A stretch of 64,000 nucleotides of DNA from Psychrobacter arenosus (GTDB taxonomy: Bacteria > Pseudomonadota > Gammaproteobacteria > Pseudomonadales > Moraxellaceae), in contig NZ_LR884459.1 in NCBI RefSeq assembly GCF_904848165.1, positions 1,550,001 through 1,614,000 on the forward strand, in the 5' to 3' direction. Each line of letters starts with the position of its first letter. Position 1 is the stretch's first letter. The notes below the pieces were generated by a model. The model had not been told where the DNA came from and searched no databases. It was given only the letters and a program-made list of their open reading frames with translations. Positions 1 through 8,736 of the stretch are shown here, one piece after another. Position numbers and translations under genes: made by a program.

Positions 1-365
1 CAGGTATTAAACGTTAGTTTTCCTGATTTATACGACTCACTATAGTAGCACTATAATAGATATCCTTATTATTAGTAAGGTTATAGTTCATTATTATAAG
101 GCTGTTTGAATAGGGCTTGCTGACTATAGCTGAATGAGGAAACTCACTTCTATAAAGACGTCCTACAAGGACAAACAGAGCTTTAGTAGTCATATAAATC
201 GCTTTTACAGCATGATAGACTACGCCGACAGCTAGGTAACTTGAGGTTAAAATCCCTGTTAATAATAGCGTTGTCCTATCTTAAGCCCTGCTAGCAGCCC
301 TAATTAAATGCTACTAATTGCCCGTCTTTTCCCCTCACTTTTCTCTATTTTGGAATACGCCCTCT
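1..365. other. Gene-free left edge of the window
   Basis: AT-rich sequence upstream of the RluE-like gene. I see no coding region or RNA gene in it. The one notable element is the T7-class promoter look-alike near position 28, listed separately. A TTG-started upstream extension of the RluE-like frame begins at 318, but it adds residues unlike the family and has no ribosome site. Confidence 0.6.
28..45 (+). promoter_or_regulatory. T7-class phage promoter look-alike
   Basis: The sequence TTATACGACTCACTATAG matches the -17 to +1 part of the T7 RNA polymerase consensus at 17 of 18 positions, with A to T at the second base. The bases after the G (TAGCA) do not follow the T7 GGGAGA start, nor a common cloning-vector junction. 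No T7-like polymerase gene is in the window. It could be chance, a phage relic, or an assembly artefact. Confidence 0.3.
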
Positions 366-971
366 ATGTCTGATGTCGTCTTATTTAATAAGCCTTATGG
401 TGTGCTCAGTCAATTTCGTAATGACGATAATAATGACTTTGGCACCTTAGCAGACTTTTTTACGGACAAGTCGTTGCGGGTGGTCGGTAGACTCGATGCC
501 ACTTCCGAGGGTTTACTGCTGCTCACCAGTGATGGACGGGTCAATCGTGCGATTACGCAACCCCCCAAACACTTAAAAGATCGCAAACAAGGTAAAACCT
601 ACTTGGTGCAGGTGGAAGGCACTCCCACTCCCGAGCAATTGGCGCAGTTAACCCAAGGCGTACTGTTAAAAGATGGTATGACCTTGCCCGCTTTGGTGCA
701 GCACTTAGAGGTAGACGACTTACCCCTAGCCATTTGGCCACGCACCTCGCCAATTCGGGAGCGTAAGAGTGTGCCTACCGCTTGGTTGATGCTGACTATT
801 TATGAGGGTAAGAACCGTCAAGTGCGCCGCATGACCGCCCATGTGGGCTTACCTTGTTTGCGCCTGATTCGTTGGTCGGTCGCTGGCTTTGAGTTAGGCA
901 ATCTTGGGGTGGGGGAGTTTGTCAGAGTCCATTTAAACGAGGGGCGCTTAAAACAATTGGGTATTGGATAA
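366..971 (+). CDS. rluE: 23S rRNA pseudouridine synthase, RluE/RsuA family
   Basis: Probably isomerises one uridine of 23S rRNA to pseudouridine (U2457 in the E. coli RluE case). It opens with the family signature LFNKPYGVLSQF. The catalytic Asp lies in GRLDATSEGLLLL at about residue 44, and GKNRQVRRMTAHVGLPCLRL follows near the C-terminus. There is no N-terminal S4 domain, which separates RluE from RsuA and RluB. The 201-aa length suits RluE. The ATG at 366 starts the protein where the family starts; an in-frame TTG at 318 would add 16 unrelated residues. No strong Shine-Dalgarno precedes 366. The RluE assignment within the family is by length and the missing S4 domain. Confidence 0.85.
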   Translation: MSDVVLFNKPYGVLSQFRNDDNNDFGTLADFFTDKSLRVVGRLDATSEGLLLLTSDGRVNRAITQPPKHLKDRKQGKTYLVQVEGTPTPEQLAQLTQGVLLKDGMTLPALVQHLEVDDLPLAIWPRTSPIRERKSVPTAWLMLTIYEGKNRQVRRMTAHVGLPCLRLIRWSVAGFELGNLGVGEFVRVHLNEGRLKQLGIG

Positions 972-1245
972 CGCTATACCGTCTATAAGCTGTTTTTAAC
1001 ATCATTATAAGTGGCTATAGCAGCTTTAAATCAACCCTTTAGATTGAATATTTTTATATTCATTTAAAATTAAGTAAAACTTAATATTTCTATTCGGACG
1101 GAAATACTGTATTTTTTAACAAGCTAGCCACTGTCCATTACTGGTTTATAGCCTAGCTATGCCGTATCATAAGTTTTATATTTGGTCAGTGGTCCTATTT
1201 TGCTCTTGTTGTCCGCTTTGTTTTTGCTTTGTTGTAGGAATTCTC

Positions 1246-2142
1246 ATGCAGCCCTTTCGTTATCTCTTCCCTCTTTTATGTGCCGGCATTTGCCTCACTG
1301 CTTTGAGTGGCTGTCAGCCTGGCGCTGATAATCAACCCTCATCTGCTACGACTGAGCCCGCACCTCCGACGAGTGAAGTAGAAGCAAACGATGGCGCTAC
1401 GGAGCAAGCTGAGGTTTCTGGCTCCACGATAGTTAACCCGGATGAGCAAGTGCTACTAGGACTGCAGGCAGATTACGGCAAAGCTATGGAAAAGATGGAC
1501 GATGAGATGCAGTTGATGCTCTCTATCAATAACGTTGATGTTGCCTTTGCGCGGGTGATGTTAGGTCATCATCGCGGCGCCGTAGACTTAACCAAGTTGC
1601 AGCAGCGGTATGGCAGTGATGATAGTTTGCGCGAGCTTGCCGCGACTATCCTTAGCACTGAACAAGACGAAATCGATGCGCTGCGTAAATGGATGGCATC
1701 CCACCCTGATACGCGCAGTCCTGACCCCAGTACTATCCAGATTCGCGAGTCGTATCATTATGCTATTGCCGCCATGAATGAGCGGATACGCACCGCTATC
1801 AATGCGTCGACTCCAGATTTAATCTTTGCCCAAACCATGCTTGCCCATCATCGCGGTGCTGAAGCTATTGCTAATATCCAGCTTAAATATGGCAACGATG
1901 CGGAAATGCGGCAGCTGGCGGCGCAGATTATTGAAGAGCAAAAGTCTGAGATTGCCGCGTTAGAAGCTTGGCTGCTTGATCAAGGTATTGATGCAAAAAC
2001 GCGCTTAGTGCCGCTTACCCCAATAGCTGAGCCTACAGAAGATGGTTTGGCAGCAGATACGGCATCCAATGACGGGGTGCCGGCTGAGAATACTAGTACT
2101 GCCACGGAAACTCCTACGCTAGCGGCAAAACCAGTAGAATAA
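1246..2142 (+). CDS. Lipoprotein with two DUF305 domains
   Basis: A 298-aa envelope protein. The ATG at 1246 follows an AGGAATTCTC ribosome site and begins a lipoprotein signal (hydrophobic stretch, then LSGC with the lipidated Cys near residue 23). A Ser/Thr/Pro/Glu-rich linker follows. Two tandem DUF305-type four-helix units each carry the hallmark motif: GHHRGAVDL in the first and AHHRGAEAI in the second. Each unit continues with a Leu-x-x-Glu-rich helix. DUF305 proteins are ferritin-like helical proteins, often linked to metals or copper stress, but this one's function is not known. The C-terminus is another low-complexity tail. An in-frame upstream ATG at 1159 would add a Cys-rich stretch and is less likely. 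Confidence 0.8.
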   Translation: MQPFRYLFPLLCAGICLTALSGCQPGADNQPSSATTEPAPPTSEVEANDGATEQAEVSGSTIVNPDEQVLLGLQADYGKAMEKMDDEMQLMLSINNVDVAFARVMLGHHRGAVDLTKLQQRYGSDDSLRELAATILSTEQDEIDALRKWMASHPDTRSPDPSTIQIRESYHYAIAAMNERIRTAINASTPDLIFAQTMLAHHRGAEAIANIQLKYGNDAEMRQLAAQIIEEQKSEIAALEAWLLDQGIDAKTRLVPLTPIAEPTEDGLAADTASNDGVPAENTSTATETPTLAAKPVE

Positions 2143-2199
2143 GAAAACTTAGATTAGAACGGATGTATATAACCTGATAATTAAGGCTATAAGTTAGCT

Positions 2200-2239
2200 A
2201 AAAAAGCGCCGCTAAGACAATCTTAGTGACGCTTTTTTT
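2200..2239. terminator. Bidirectional intrinsic terminator
   Basis: AAAAAAGCG on the left pairs with CGCTTTTTT on the right, around an inner GCTAAGA/TCTTAG stem. A-run and T-run on either side let it serve both the DUF305 gene and the convergent M61 peptidase gene. Confidence 0.85.
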
Positions 2240-2263
2240 ATGAGAATTAAATACGGTTAAAAG

Positions 2264-4288
2264 TTACGCATGCGGTGCGTTTAACCAAGTTTCCCAACCC
2301 GATTCTTGCAACGCTAAACTGACTTTATCCAAACTAGGATTAGCCCCACATTCTTGCGTTTGCCCCCACTCATCTTGGGTAGTCAATTTGCTCGGGACTT
2401 GTAGCGTCAGCAGCTCATCTCGGCGAAACGCATGACAGCTTACGCTCTCTGTAGCCGTCTCAGCGATATGTTTTAACTGTGCTTTATCCGCCTTGATACC
2501 ATCTATAGCTACGATGATATCTTTAGCCGAGAGGCCGGCACTCGCCGCTACACTATCCCGCAACACTTTGCCCACTTGCAAGCCTGCTGGCGTCTCCTCA
2601 ACCCGTATGCCCCATGGTAAGGTATTGTTTTGTTTGACCTCATTGACCTTAGTCCCATTTGCTGCCAGTAATTCTACAAACGGCAACTCTTCTACGCCAT
2701 CGACATAACGCGCTTTAAAGTCTGTCCAAATCTCGGCATCGATAAAGCCCCCGATAACCTCACCTAAGTTTTGTGAAGTCATACCAATCCGGCGCTTGCC
2801 TTGTGCTTTCGCCTGCGCATAAAACGCTTTTACAATATCGAATAACCGATATTTACCCTCGCTATGCTGCAGCAATAATAAGTCTAAACACAGCGCCACT
2901 AGCGCGCCTTTATTATAATAACTAATCCCAGCATTGCCCGTATTTTCATCGGCGCGGTACAGCTTAATCCAAGCATCAAAGCTCGACTCTGCCACGCTTT
3001 GCAAATGGCGACCATGGGTTTGTAGATAGCGGTTTACTTGTTCGGTCAGCAAGATTAAATAGCTTTTGGGGCTAATAATACCGGAGGCTTGCAGCATAAA
3101 GTCATCTATATAAGAGGTAAAACCCTCAAATACCCACAATAACGGGGTATAAGCTTCTTGGCGTAAATCCACCTCCATCATGACATCGGGACGCACTGTC
3201 TTGACCCACCAAGCATGGAAATACTCGTGGCTGCATAAACCCAAATAACGCTGATAGGCGGACATGGGCTCTTCTGGCTCTTGGCTACTAGGCAGGTCGC
3301 GGCGTGGCGTGATTAGACTGGTCGAATTGATATGCTCAAGCCCACCGTAATCATTGCCACTGGCATAGGTCATAAAGGTATAGTCACTAAAGGGCGTGTC
3401 TCCCAACCAAGAGACATAAGTCTGACAGATAGACGCTAAATCTTGCTGCAAGCGCGCGACATCGGTCTGATGTCTGCCTGAGATAAATAAGCGATGGACT
3501 AAAGGCTCTTTTGCTTGATTATGCACAATAAAAGCGCCCTCAACTTGTTCAGCCAACTCAAAAGGATAATCGATTAGCGCCGCATAGCTGTCGCTCTGTA
3601 ATTGATAGTAATGCGCCTCATCGGTATGCAAATGGGTAGCTTTAAGCCCGCACGCTAGCTTTACTTGCTCGGTCTTACCTTGGTAAAACGCCATAGGTAC
3701 GCTTAAGGTAAGCTCAATCGGCTGCTCACTCTGACCTTCAATAGTCAAAGCTAGCGAAGTAAAGTTACCGTAAATGCGCTCCTGATCGATATAAGCCGTA
3801 CGTACTGATAAATCGAAACAATAAACCTCGTAGGTGACGTAGACCTCATCACCGGCTTTAACCTCAGTCAATTGCCATTCGCTTTTGCTAATTTTTTGCG
3901 CGCGGTGTAGCGTTAACTCTTCCTCAATCTCACTGTCTAAATTACTCTCTAAATTATCATTATCTAACCCAGCATCGAGCCATGCTTCAGTAGCAGCGTC
4001 ATCATAGGCATCATCAGCTGCCTCATCATTATCGTCATCCATATCTGCTACGCTGTATTGCACCGCGGTAATATGGCGGGCAAATTCGCGCATAAGATAA
4101 CTGCCCGGAATCCACGACGGTAGCCATAATATCGGCTGATCATCGTTGGCAGTAAAACTAAGCTGCACCGTCACCAAATGCTGCGCATAACGCTCAAAGT
4201 CTAAATGGTAATGGACGGTGGCTAGCGGATCAGTTAATACTTGAGCAGAGGCAGTAGCGGACAAGGTAGAAGCAGTAAGATCAGTCAT
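2264..4288 (-). CDS. M61 family metallopeptidase with PDZ domain
   Basis: A 674-aa zinc aminopeptidase of the glycyl aminopeptidase (M61) family. The zinc site HEYFH is at about residues 354-358, and the third ligand lies in FEGFTSY (Glu near 388). The N-terminal beta domain contains the family phrase LPSWIPGSYLMREFARHI. A PDZ domain sits near residues 560-640 (GLQVGKVLRDSVAASAGLS). No signal peptide is visible, so it is probably cytoplasmic. An Asp/Glu/Ala-rich insertion near residues 83-125 interrupts the N-terminal domain. It is a single-gene unit, convergent with the DUF305 gene. The family is recognised with confidence; the physiological substrate is unknown. Confidence 0.88.
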   Translation of the reverse strand: MTDLTASTLSATASAQVLTDPLATVHYHLDFERYAQHLVTVQLSFTANDDQPILWLPSWIPGSYLMREFARHITAVQYSVADMDDDNDEAADDAYDDAATEAWLDAGLDNDNLESNLDSEIEEELTLHRAQKISKSEWQLTEVKAGDEVYVTYEVYCFDLSVRTAYIDQERIYGNFTSLALTIEGQSEQPIELTLSVPMAFYQGKTEQVKLACGLKATHLHTDEAHYYQLQSDSYAALIDYPFELAEQVEGAFIVHNQAKEPLVHRLFISGRHQTDVARLQQDLASICQTYVSWLGDTPFSDYTFMTYASGNDYGGLEHINSTSLITPRRDLPSSQEPEEPMSAYQRYLGLCSHEYFHAWWVKTVRPDVMMEVDLRQEAYTPLLWVFEGFTSYIDDFMLQASGIISPKSYLILLTEQVNRYLQTHGRHLQSVAESSFDAWIKLYRADENTGNAGISYYNKGALVALCLDLLLLQHSEGKYRLFDIVKAFYAQAKAQGKRRIGMTSQNLGEVIGGFIDAEIWTDFKARYVDGVEELPFVELLAANGTKVNEVKQNNTLPWGIRVEETPAGLQVGKVLRDSVAASAGLSAKDIIVAIDGIKADKAQLKHIAETATESVSCHAFRRDELLTLQVPSKLTTQDEWGQTQECGANPSLDKVSLALQESGWETWLNAPHA

Positions 4289-4836
4289 AATAGCGTCTTA
4301 TTATAGGTTTAGAATAAAATCATAGGACTAGCATCACTAGCCGAGGTCAGAAAACGGTTAAAAGCAGTGACCTTAGCCTAGAGCATCCACAATTTATCGT
4401 CAACTATAGGCAAGTAACTGCGGCTCGAGGCTATAAGTGTCAATGTCTCTTGTTGCCCTAATAACAATAACCTGAAAATCTATTCATCCCCTTAAAAAGC
4501 AGTATTTTTATTAACCTTAGCAAAATAGGTCTTTAATTTTGGCAAAGTAGTGGGGCTCATTAACGCTCGAGTAACACAAGTTTTAAAATTTGTACCAACT
4601 TTTTAGTATTTTCCCTTGAAACTCTGCGTTATCATCGCTATTAATGGAGGTAACTGCTAAAGTTACTCATATAAACTGGCAAAATAGACGATTAATTAGA
4701 AATAGATCAGTGTTAATCGCCGAATAAAAGGCCATCGAACCCTTTATATTTGTCCCGTGTGCCGGGTAAGTGCACCCCTATTTTCGGTTTATTTATCTTT
4801 CCATTTTTCTATTTGAATTCAAATTTAGGATACTTT
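4289..4836. other. Intergenic region between M61 and FKBP genes
   Basis: AT-rich and divergent, so it should hold promoters for both flanking genes. A TTG-started frame from 4750 only extends the FKBP gene upstream and lacks support. I see no other gene or RNA. Confidence 0.6.
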
Positions 4837-5322
4837 ATGACTACTATCGCAAAAGACTCAGCTGTACTGTTTAACTACACGCTAACTGACGAAGAAGGCA
4901 CTGTGATTGACCAATCACCAGAAGGTCAACCATTAGCTTATCTGCATGGCCACGCCAATATCATTCCAGGTCTAGAATCACAACTTGAAGGCAAATCTGC
5001 TGGCGATAAATTGCAAGCCGTTGTTGCTCCTGCTGATGGCTATGGCGAGTACCATGACCAAGCAGTACAAGAGATTCCACGTGAAAACTTCCAAGGCGTT
5101 GAAGACATTCAGCCTGGTATGCAGTTCCAGTCTCAGTCTGGCGACCAAGTTATGCTAGTGACTGTAAAAGACGTGAACGACGAAATCGTTACTGTAGATG
5201 CCAACCACCCACTAGCGGGCAAAACTTTGACGTTTGACGTTGAAATCACTGAAGTACGTGAGGCTACTGCTGAAGAATTGAGCCATGGCCATGTCCACGG
5301 CGCCGGTGGTGTTCAGCACTAA
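4837..5322 (+). CDS. slyD: FKBP-type peptidyl-prolyl isomerase, SlyD-like
   Basis: A 161-aa prolyl isomerase and chaperone. It has the FKBP opening (VLFNYTLTDEEGTVIDQS), then PLAYLHGHANIIPGLESQLEGKSAGDK, the IF-domain insertion typical of SlyD, and HPLAGKTLTFDVEI at the end of the FKBP fold. The His-rich tail (HGHVHGAGG) resembles the nickel-binding tail of SlyD but is short. The start at 4837 follows AGGATACTTT. It has its own terminator downstream. SlyD-like type is clear; whether it takes part in nickel handling is inference. Confidence 0.88.
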   Translation: MTTIAKDSAVLFNYTLTDEEGTVIDQSPEGQPLAYLHGHANIIPGLESQLEGKSAGDKLQAVVAPADGYGEYHDQAVQEIPRENFQGVEDIQPGMQFQSQSGDQVMLVTVKDVNDEIVTVDANHPLAGKTLTFDVEITEVREATAEELSHGHVHGAGGVQH

Positions 5323-5380
5323 TCGCGACTTTTTAAAGCAGCCCTAGTTAAAATAGGACTAGCTTTAAAGCAGTAACCAT

Positions 5381-5414
5381 AAAAAGCCAGCATCTCACGA
5401 TGCTGGCTTTTTTA
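5381..5414 (+). terminator. Intrinsic terminator after slyD-like gene
   Basis: AAAAAGCCAGCATC pairs with GATGCTGGCTTTTTT around a short loop, a perfect stem with T-run. Confidence 0.9.
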
Positions 5415-5502
5415 TATTTCTAATTTTAATAAAGCTTAAATAATATCAGTTTTAAATCGAGCGGCCTATATTAGTAAGCTATTAGTAGTAAGTTACCAAG
5501 TA

Positions 5503-6033
5503 TTATTTCGCTGCAGGCTTACTATGTTGTTTCCAACCTTGAGCAAATCTTTGTTGACGCTCAGCTTGAGCCTTAGCCATTTGCTCACGTTGCTCTGGAG
5601 TTAGCACTTGCGCGATAGCATGCTGCATTTGAACGCGTTTGATAAAGCGTTGTTTGGCTTTTGCAGCTTCGGCATCTGCCATAGTGTTTAGAGCACGAGT
5701 ATCTAAAGTGCTGGCTTTGGTCAACTCAGCAATTTTCTGTTGGGTTTGCTGATGCTCTGCACGCATTTGCGTACGGTCGCCGCTGCCGCGCTGCTCTTGC
5801 ATGATGGTTTTAATTTTAGCTTGCTGCGCTTCAGTCAGATTCAGCGCGGCCATAGGGTTATGACCTTTATTTTTAAAGGCGCCTTTCTTAGCGGTCGTCT
5901 GAGCTTGATCCACTTGCTTAATAGTTGTGGTGCTAGTGGCGTTCGCTGTAGCGGCAGGAGCGGCTTGGGCCGTGCCCGCTAGTGCTAAAGTAGAGCTGGC
6001 AGCTAACAAAGTGCTTAGTAGTAATTTTTTCAT
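5503..6033 (-). CDS. Periplasmic Spy/CpxP-like stress protein
   Basis: A 176-aa exported protein. The signal peptide ends around AQAAPA near residue 25. Two LTxxQ-type motifs define the Spy/CpxP family: LNLTEAQQAKIKTIM and, later, LTPEQREQMAKAQ. The mature protein is highly charged, Gln-rich and helical. Such proteins act as ATP-independent periplasmic chaperones or as inhibitors of the CpxA sensor. It is divergently placed from a CpxR/CpxA-like pair, which is the classic arrangement for CpxP and suggests that the pair both controls it and is damped by it. Spy versus CpxP cannot be settled from sequence alone. Confidence 0.8.
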   Translation of the reverse strand: MKKLLLSTLLAASSTLALAGTAQAAPAATANATSTTTIKQVDQAQTTAKKGAFKNKGHNPMAALNLTEAQQAKIKTIMQEQRGSGDRTQMRAEHQQTQQKIAELTKASTLDTRALNTMADAEAAKAKQRFIKRVQMQHAIAQVLTPEQREQMAKAQAERQQRFAQGWKQHSKPAAK

Positions 6034-6322
6034 AATAATTTCCTTAGTTTAGGGTTTTACATAAATTGCTTTTAAATGAATAGCATTAAAAGGTAGGGCC
6101 TACGTGTTGGCATCATCTGAGGGCTATGATAAGCCGTTAGCGCGTTGCGTTGGATGATGAAACTTTAAGAAGAGTAACGTTTGCATCAGAAGCTTGCTCT
6201 AGGCGTGTGCCTTAGACAATAATGGTAAAAAACTCAGGCTTAGCGTTGTATTTACAGCATAAAGGCTAAATATATTTAGACGAGAGACGACTAAGCTAAC
6301 TATTAATAATAAAGGTGAGACC
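6034..6322. promoter_or_regulatory. Divergent promoter region of the Cpx-like locus
   Basis: Spacer between the Spy/CpxP-like gene and the response-regulator gene, so it must hold outward promoters for both. A GTAAA half-box lies near 6056-6060 (read on the minus strand) and another at 6221-6225, but neither makes a convincing two-half CpxR box. The response-regulator gene has a clear AAAGGTGAGACC ribosome site. Confidence 0.5.
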
Positions 6323-6997
6323 ATGCTGCATATTTTGCTCGGTGATGATGATGTTGAATTGACGGCGCTATTGCAGGAGTATTTAAGCAGTTATGATGTG
6401 CGCTGTGATTGTGCTTATGATGGCGAGCAAGTGCTACAGATGCTACAGACCCGCGCCTATGATTTGCTCGTGCTCGACATTATGATGCCGAAGATGGATG
6501 GTCTGAGCGTATTAAGGCAGCTGCCCAATACCGCCTCCTCTACCCCCGTGATTATGCTCACTGCCAAAGGGGATGAAATCGACCGTATTATTGGCTTAGA
6601 GTTAGGGGCGGATGACTATATTGCCAAACCCTGTAACCCCCGCGAGTTGCTAGCGCGCATCAATGCCGTGGTAAAACGCTCAGGCCCCACAGTAGCAGAT
6701 GATACCCCGTTACCAGACAGTCGCTTAGATATGGATACTGCAGCCCGATCCTGCGCTATCGATGGCGATACCTTGGCGTTGACAGGGACGGAATACGACC
6801 TACTGCTCAACCTGCTGCGTCATAAAGGCGATGTGGTCAGTAAAGAGTGGCTGTCACAAAAGGTGTTACAGCGCGAATTGCAGCCGTATGATCGCAGTAT
6901 CGATGTTCATATTTCACGTTTACGTAAGAAACTTCAGCCTTATCATAATGACCCGATTAAAGCTGTGCGCGGGCGTGGCTATCAGTTGGTCCTATGA
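6323..6997 (+). CDS. cpxR: OmpR-family response regulator, CpxR-like
   Basis: A 224-aa transcription regulator. The receiver domain has the acidic pair Asp8-Asp9, the phospho-acceptor Asp52 in LLVLDIMMPKMDG, and the conserved Lys in MLTAKG. A winged-helix output domain follows, with the usual C-terminal recognition region SIDVHISRLRKKL and VRGRGYQL. It overlaps the downstream kinase gene by 4 bases (ATGA), so the two are translationally coupled. The divergent Spy/CpxP-like gene supports a Cpx-type envelope stress role; the exact signal is not shown by sequence. Confidence 0.85.
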   Translation: MLHILLGDDDVELTALLQEYLSSYDVRCDCAYDGEQVLQMLQTRAYDLLVLDIMMPKMDGLSVLRQLPNTASSTPVIMLTAKGDEIDRIIGLELGADDYIAKPCNPRELLARINAVVKRSGPTVADDTPLPDSRLDMDTAARSCAIDGDTLALTGTEYDLLLNLLRHKGDVVSKEWLSQKVLQRELQPYDRSIDVHISRLRKKLQPYHNDPIKAVRGRGYQLVL

Positions 6998-8610
6998 GTA
7001 CTGCCTTGCCAGCGGCTTTAGAGCCTACCTCTCCTACCAAAACCAGGTTTAGGCCTTTGGCGAAACTGCCTTTATTTTGGCGGTTATTTTTAGCGATGCT
7101 GCTCACGGTATTATTTACTTCAGCGCTCACTTTATTGGTGGAGCGTACTCTGATGTCGCGAGCGATTGATGAGCGCATGCATAAGCAAGTGTCTTATTTG
7201 ACGGGCATTCAAACGCAGATTGCGACAGAGCTGCAAGCGGGCAATACTGAGGCGGTTGCGGCACTTTATAAGCATCAACGCGGCATAGGGCATCAGGTCA
7301 TCGTTGTCGATGCAGCCGGAGAGGTCTTATTCCCTACCGAGCGCTGGCGCCCCCGTAACTACACGTCACGAAGATATGGCGAAGACTCGCAGAAACAGGG
7401 CGCATCCAGAGCCCTGTCTAGAGCCAATGGCGGCCCTCACTCTAGCGAAATACCTAGCGGCTTTACCCCTTTATCAGACAGTGGCAAAGCCGCGCTGCAA
7501 GCTTGGCGTGACGGCAATGAGTTGCCTGAAACCGCCATCACTTTAGCGGATGGTCGTACCGCCAACATCTACCTGTACCCGCGTCTGCCTTATGGTGAAA
7601 TTATTGCTATGAAGCAGAGCTATCTAGGCTTACGCTTTGCCTTGCTGCTGCTCTTTAGCATCTTAGTTTGCTATTGGCTCAGTCGCTCGCTCACCGGACG
7701 CATTCGCAAGGTGCAACATACAGTGCATGAGCTCAGCCATGGCCATTACGCTGCAGGGCAATCGCTCACGCATCTGGGTCAAGATGAGCTCGGTGCTTTG
7801 GCGCAGGATATCGCTATTTTGTCACAGCGGCTCCAGCAAAGTGACCAAGCGCGCCAGCAGATGCTCAGTGATATCTCGCATGAGCTGCGCTCGCCACTAG
7901 CACGTTTGGAAGTCGCCACTGAATTGGCGCATGACCGGGCGCCACAAGCCAGTAATTACCTCGATCGTATCCAAAAAGAGTCGGCGCGTCTCAATGCCTT
8001 GATTGGGCAAATTATCCATATCCAATCGCTGCAAATGGGAATCGGCTCAGGTGCTCCTAACAAAAGTGCTTGCGATATCGTGCAGATTATCGAGCAAATC
8101 GGTATCGATGTGCGCTTTGAATTTCAACAAAAAGACATTCAATGGCAGTATCAAGGGCCTGATAACTTAGCGTTAATGCTCGACGCTGAACAAGTGCATA
8201 GCGCGCTTGAAAATATCATTCGTAACGCCTTTATGCACACGCCAGCAGGGCGACAAGTGAGTGTGCAGGTTCAAACTGTAGCACGCACCCCTGAGCTTGC
8301 TGACGCCCACAATCGCTCTAGAAAGATGGCAGTCCCGCATTATAATCATGATCGTAATGTAATTATTGATATTCAAGATGAAGGCAGTGGCATTAGCGAA
8401 GTCGATATTGACCAGATATTTCAGCCTTTCGTCCGCTTGGACAGCGCGCGTCAACGCCAGACTGGGGGCCATGGGCTGGGACTGGCCATAGCCCATGCGG
8501 TCATTAGCGCTCATGGTGGACAGATTAATGCTGCCAATCGAGTGACTACAGCAGGCGTTATTGAAGGGTTAAGCGTCCGAGTAACGCTGCCGCTAATTAC
8601 CGAGGTGTAA
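6994..8610 (+). CDS. cpxA: Sensor histidine kinase, CpxA-like
   Basis: A 538-aa inner-membrane kinase. There are two membrane segments, at about residues 24-48 and 205-228, which flank a periplasmic sensor loop of about 155 residues. A HAMP domain follows (SRSLTGRIRKVQHTVHELS). The phospho-acceptor His is near residue 296 in DISHELRSPLARLE. The ATPase has an N box (ENIIRNAFMHTP), a G1 box (DEGSGIS) and a G2 box (GGHGLGLAIA). Start and operon: ATG overlapping the regulator's stop codon. The periplasmic loop is longer and more Arg-rich than I expect for E. coli CpxA, so the sensing input may differ. Confidence 0.85.
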   Translation: MSTALPAALEPTSPTKTRFRPLAKLPLFWRLFLAMLLTVLFTSALTLLVERTLMSRAIDERMHKQVSYLTGIQTQIATELQAGNTEAVAALYKHQRGIGHQVIVVDAAGEVLFPTERWRPRNYTSRRYGEDSQKQGASRALSRANGGPHSSEIPSGFTPLSDSGKAALQAWRDGNELPETAITLADGRTANIYLYPRLPYGEIIAMKQSYLGLRFALLLLFSILVCYWLSRSLTGRIRKVQHTVHELSHGHYAAGQSLTHLGQDELGALAQDIAILSQRLQQSDQARQQMLSDISHELRSPLARLEVATELAHDRAPQASNYLDRIQKESARLNALIGQIIHIQSLQMGIGSGAPNKSACDIVQIIEQIGIDVRFEFQQKDIQWQYQGPDNLALMLDAEQVHSALENIIRNAFMHTPAGRQVSVQVQTVARTPELADAHNRSRKMAVPHYNHDRNVIIDIQDEGSGISEVDIDQIFQPFVRLDSARQRQTGGHGLGLAIAHAVISAHGGQINAANRVTTAGVIEGLSVRVTLPLITEV

Positions 8611-8677
8611 AGCATTGCTTAAGGTCTTGTTATAAGCACCTTGTTATAAGAACATTGTTATATAGAATTTTTGTTAT

Positions 8678-8712
8678 AAAAAAAGGCTAACCCCGTGGTT
8701 AGCCTTTTTTTA
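8678..8712. terminator. Bidirectional intrinsic terminator
   Basis: AAAAAAAGGCTAACC pairs with GGTTAGCCTTTTTTT. It lies between the kinase gene and the convergent protease gene and can serve both. Confidence 0.9.
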
Positions 8713-8736
8713 TAGATGCAGTACTACTTTACTTAT

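Noticed and set aside
6034..6322. Defined CpxR boxes
   Set aside because: Only single GTAAA half-sites are visible; no pair at the expected 5-base spacing.
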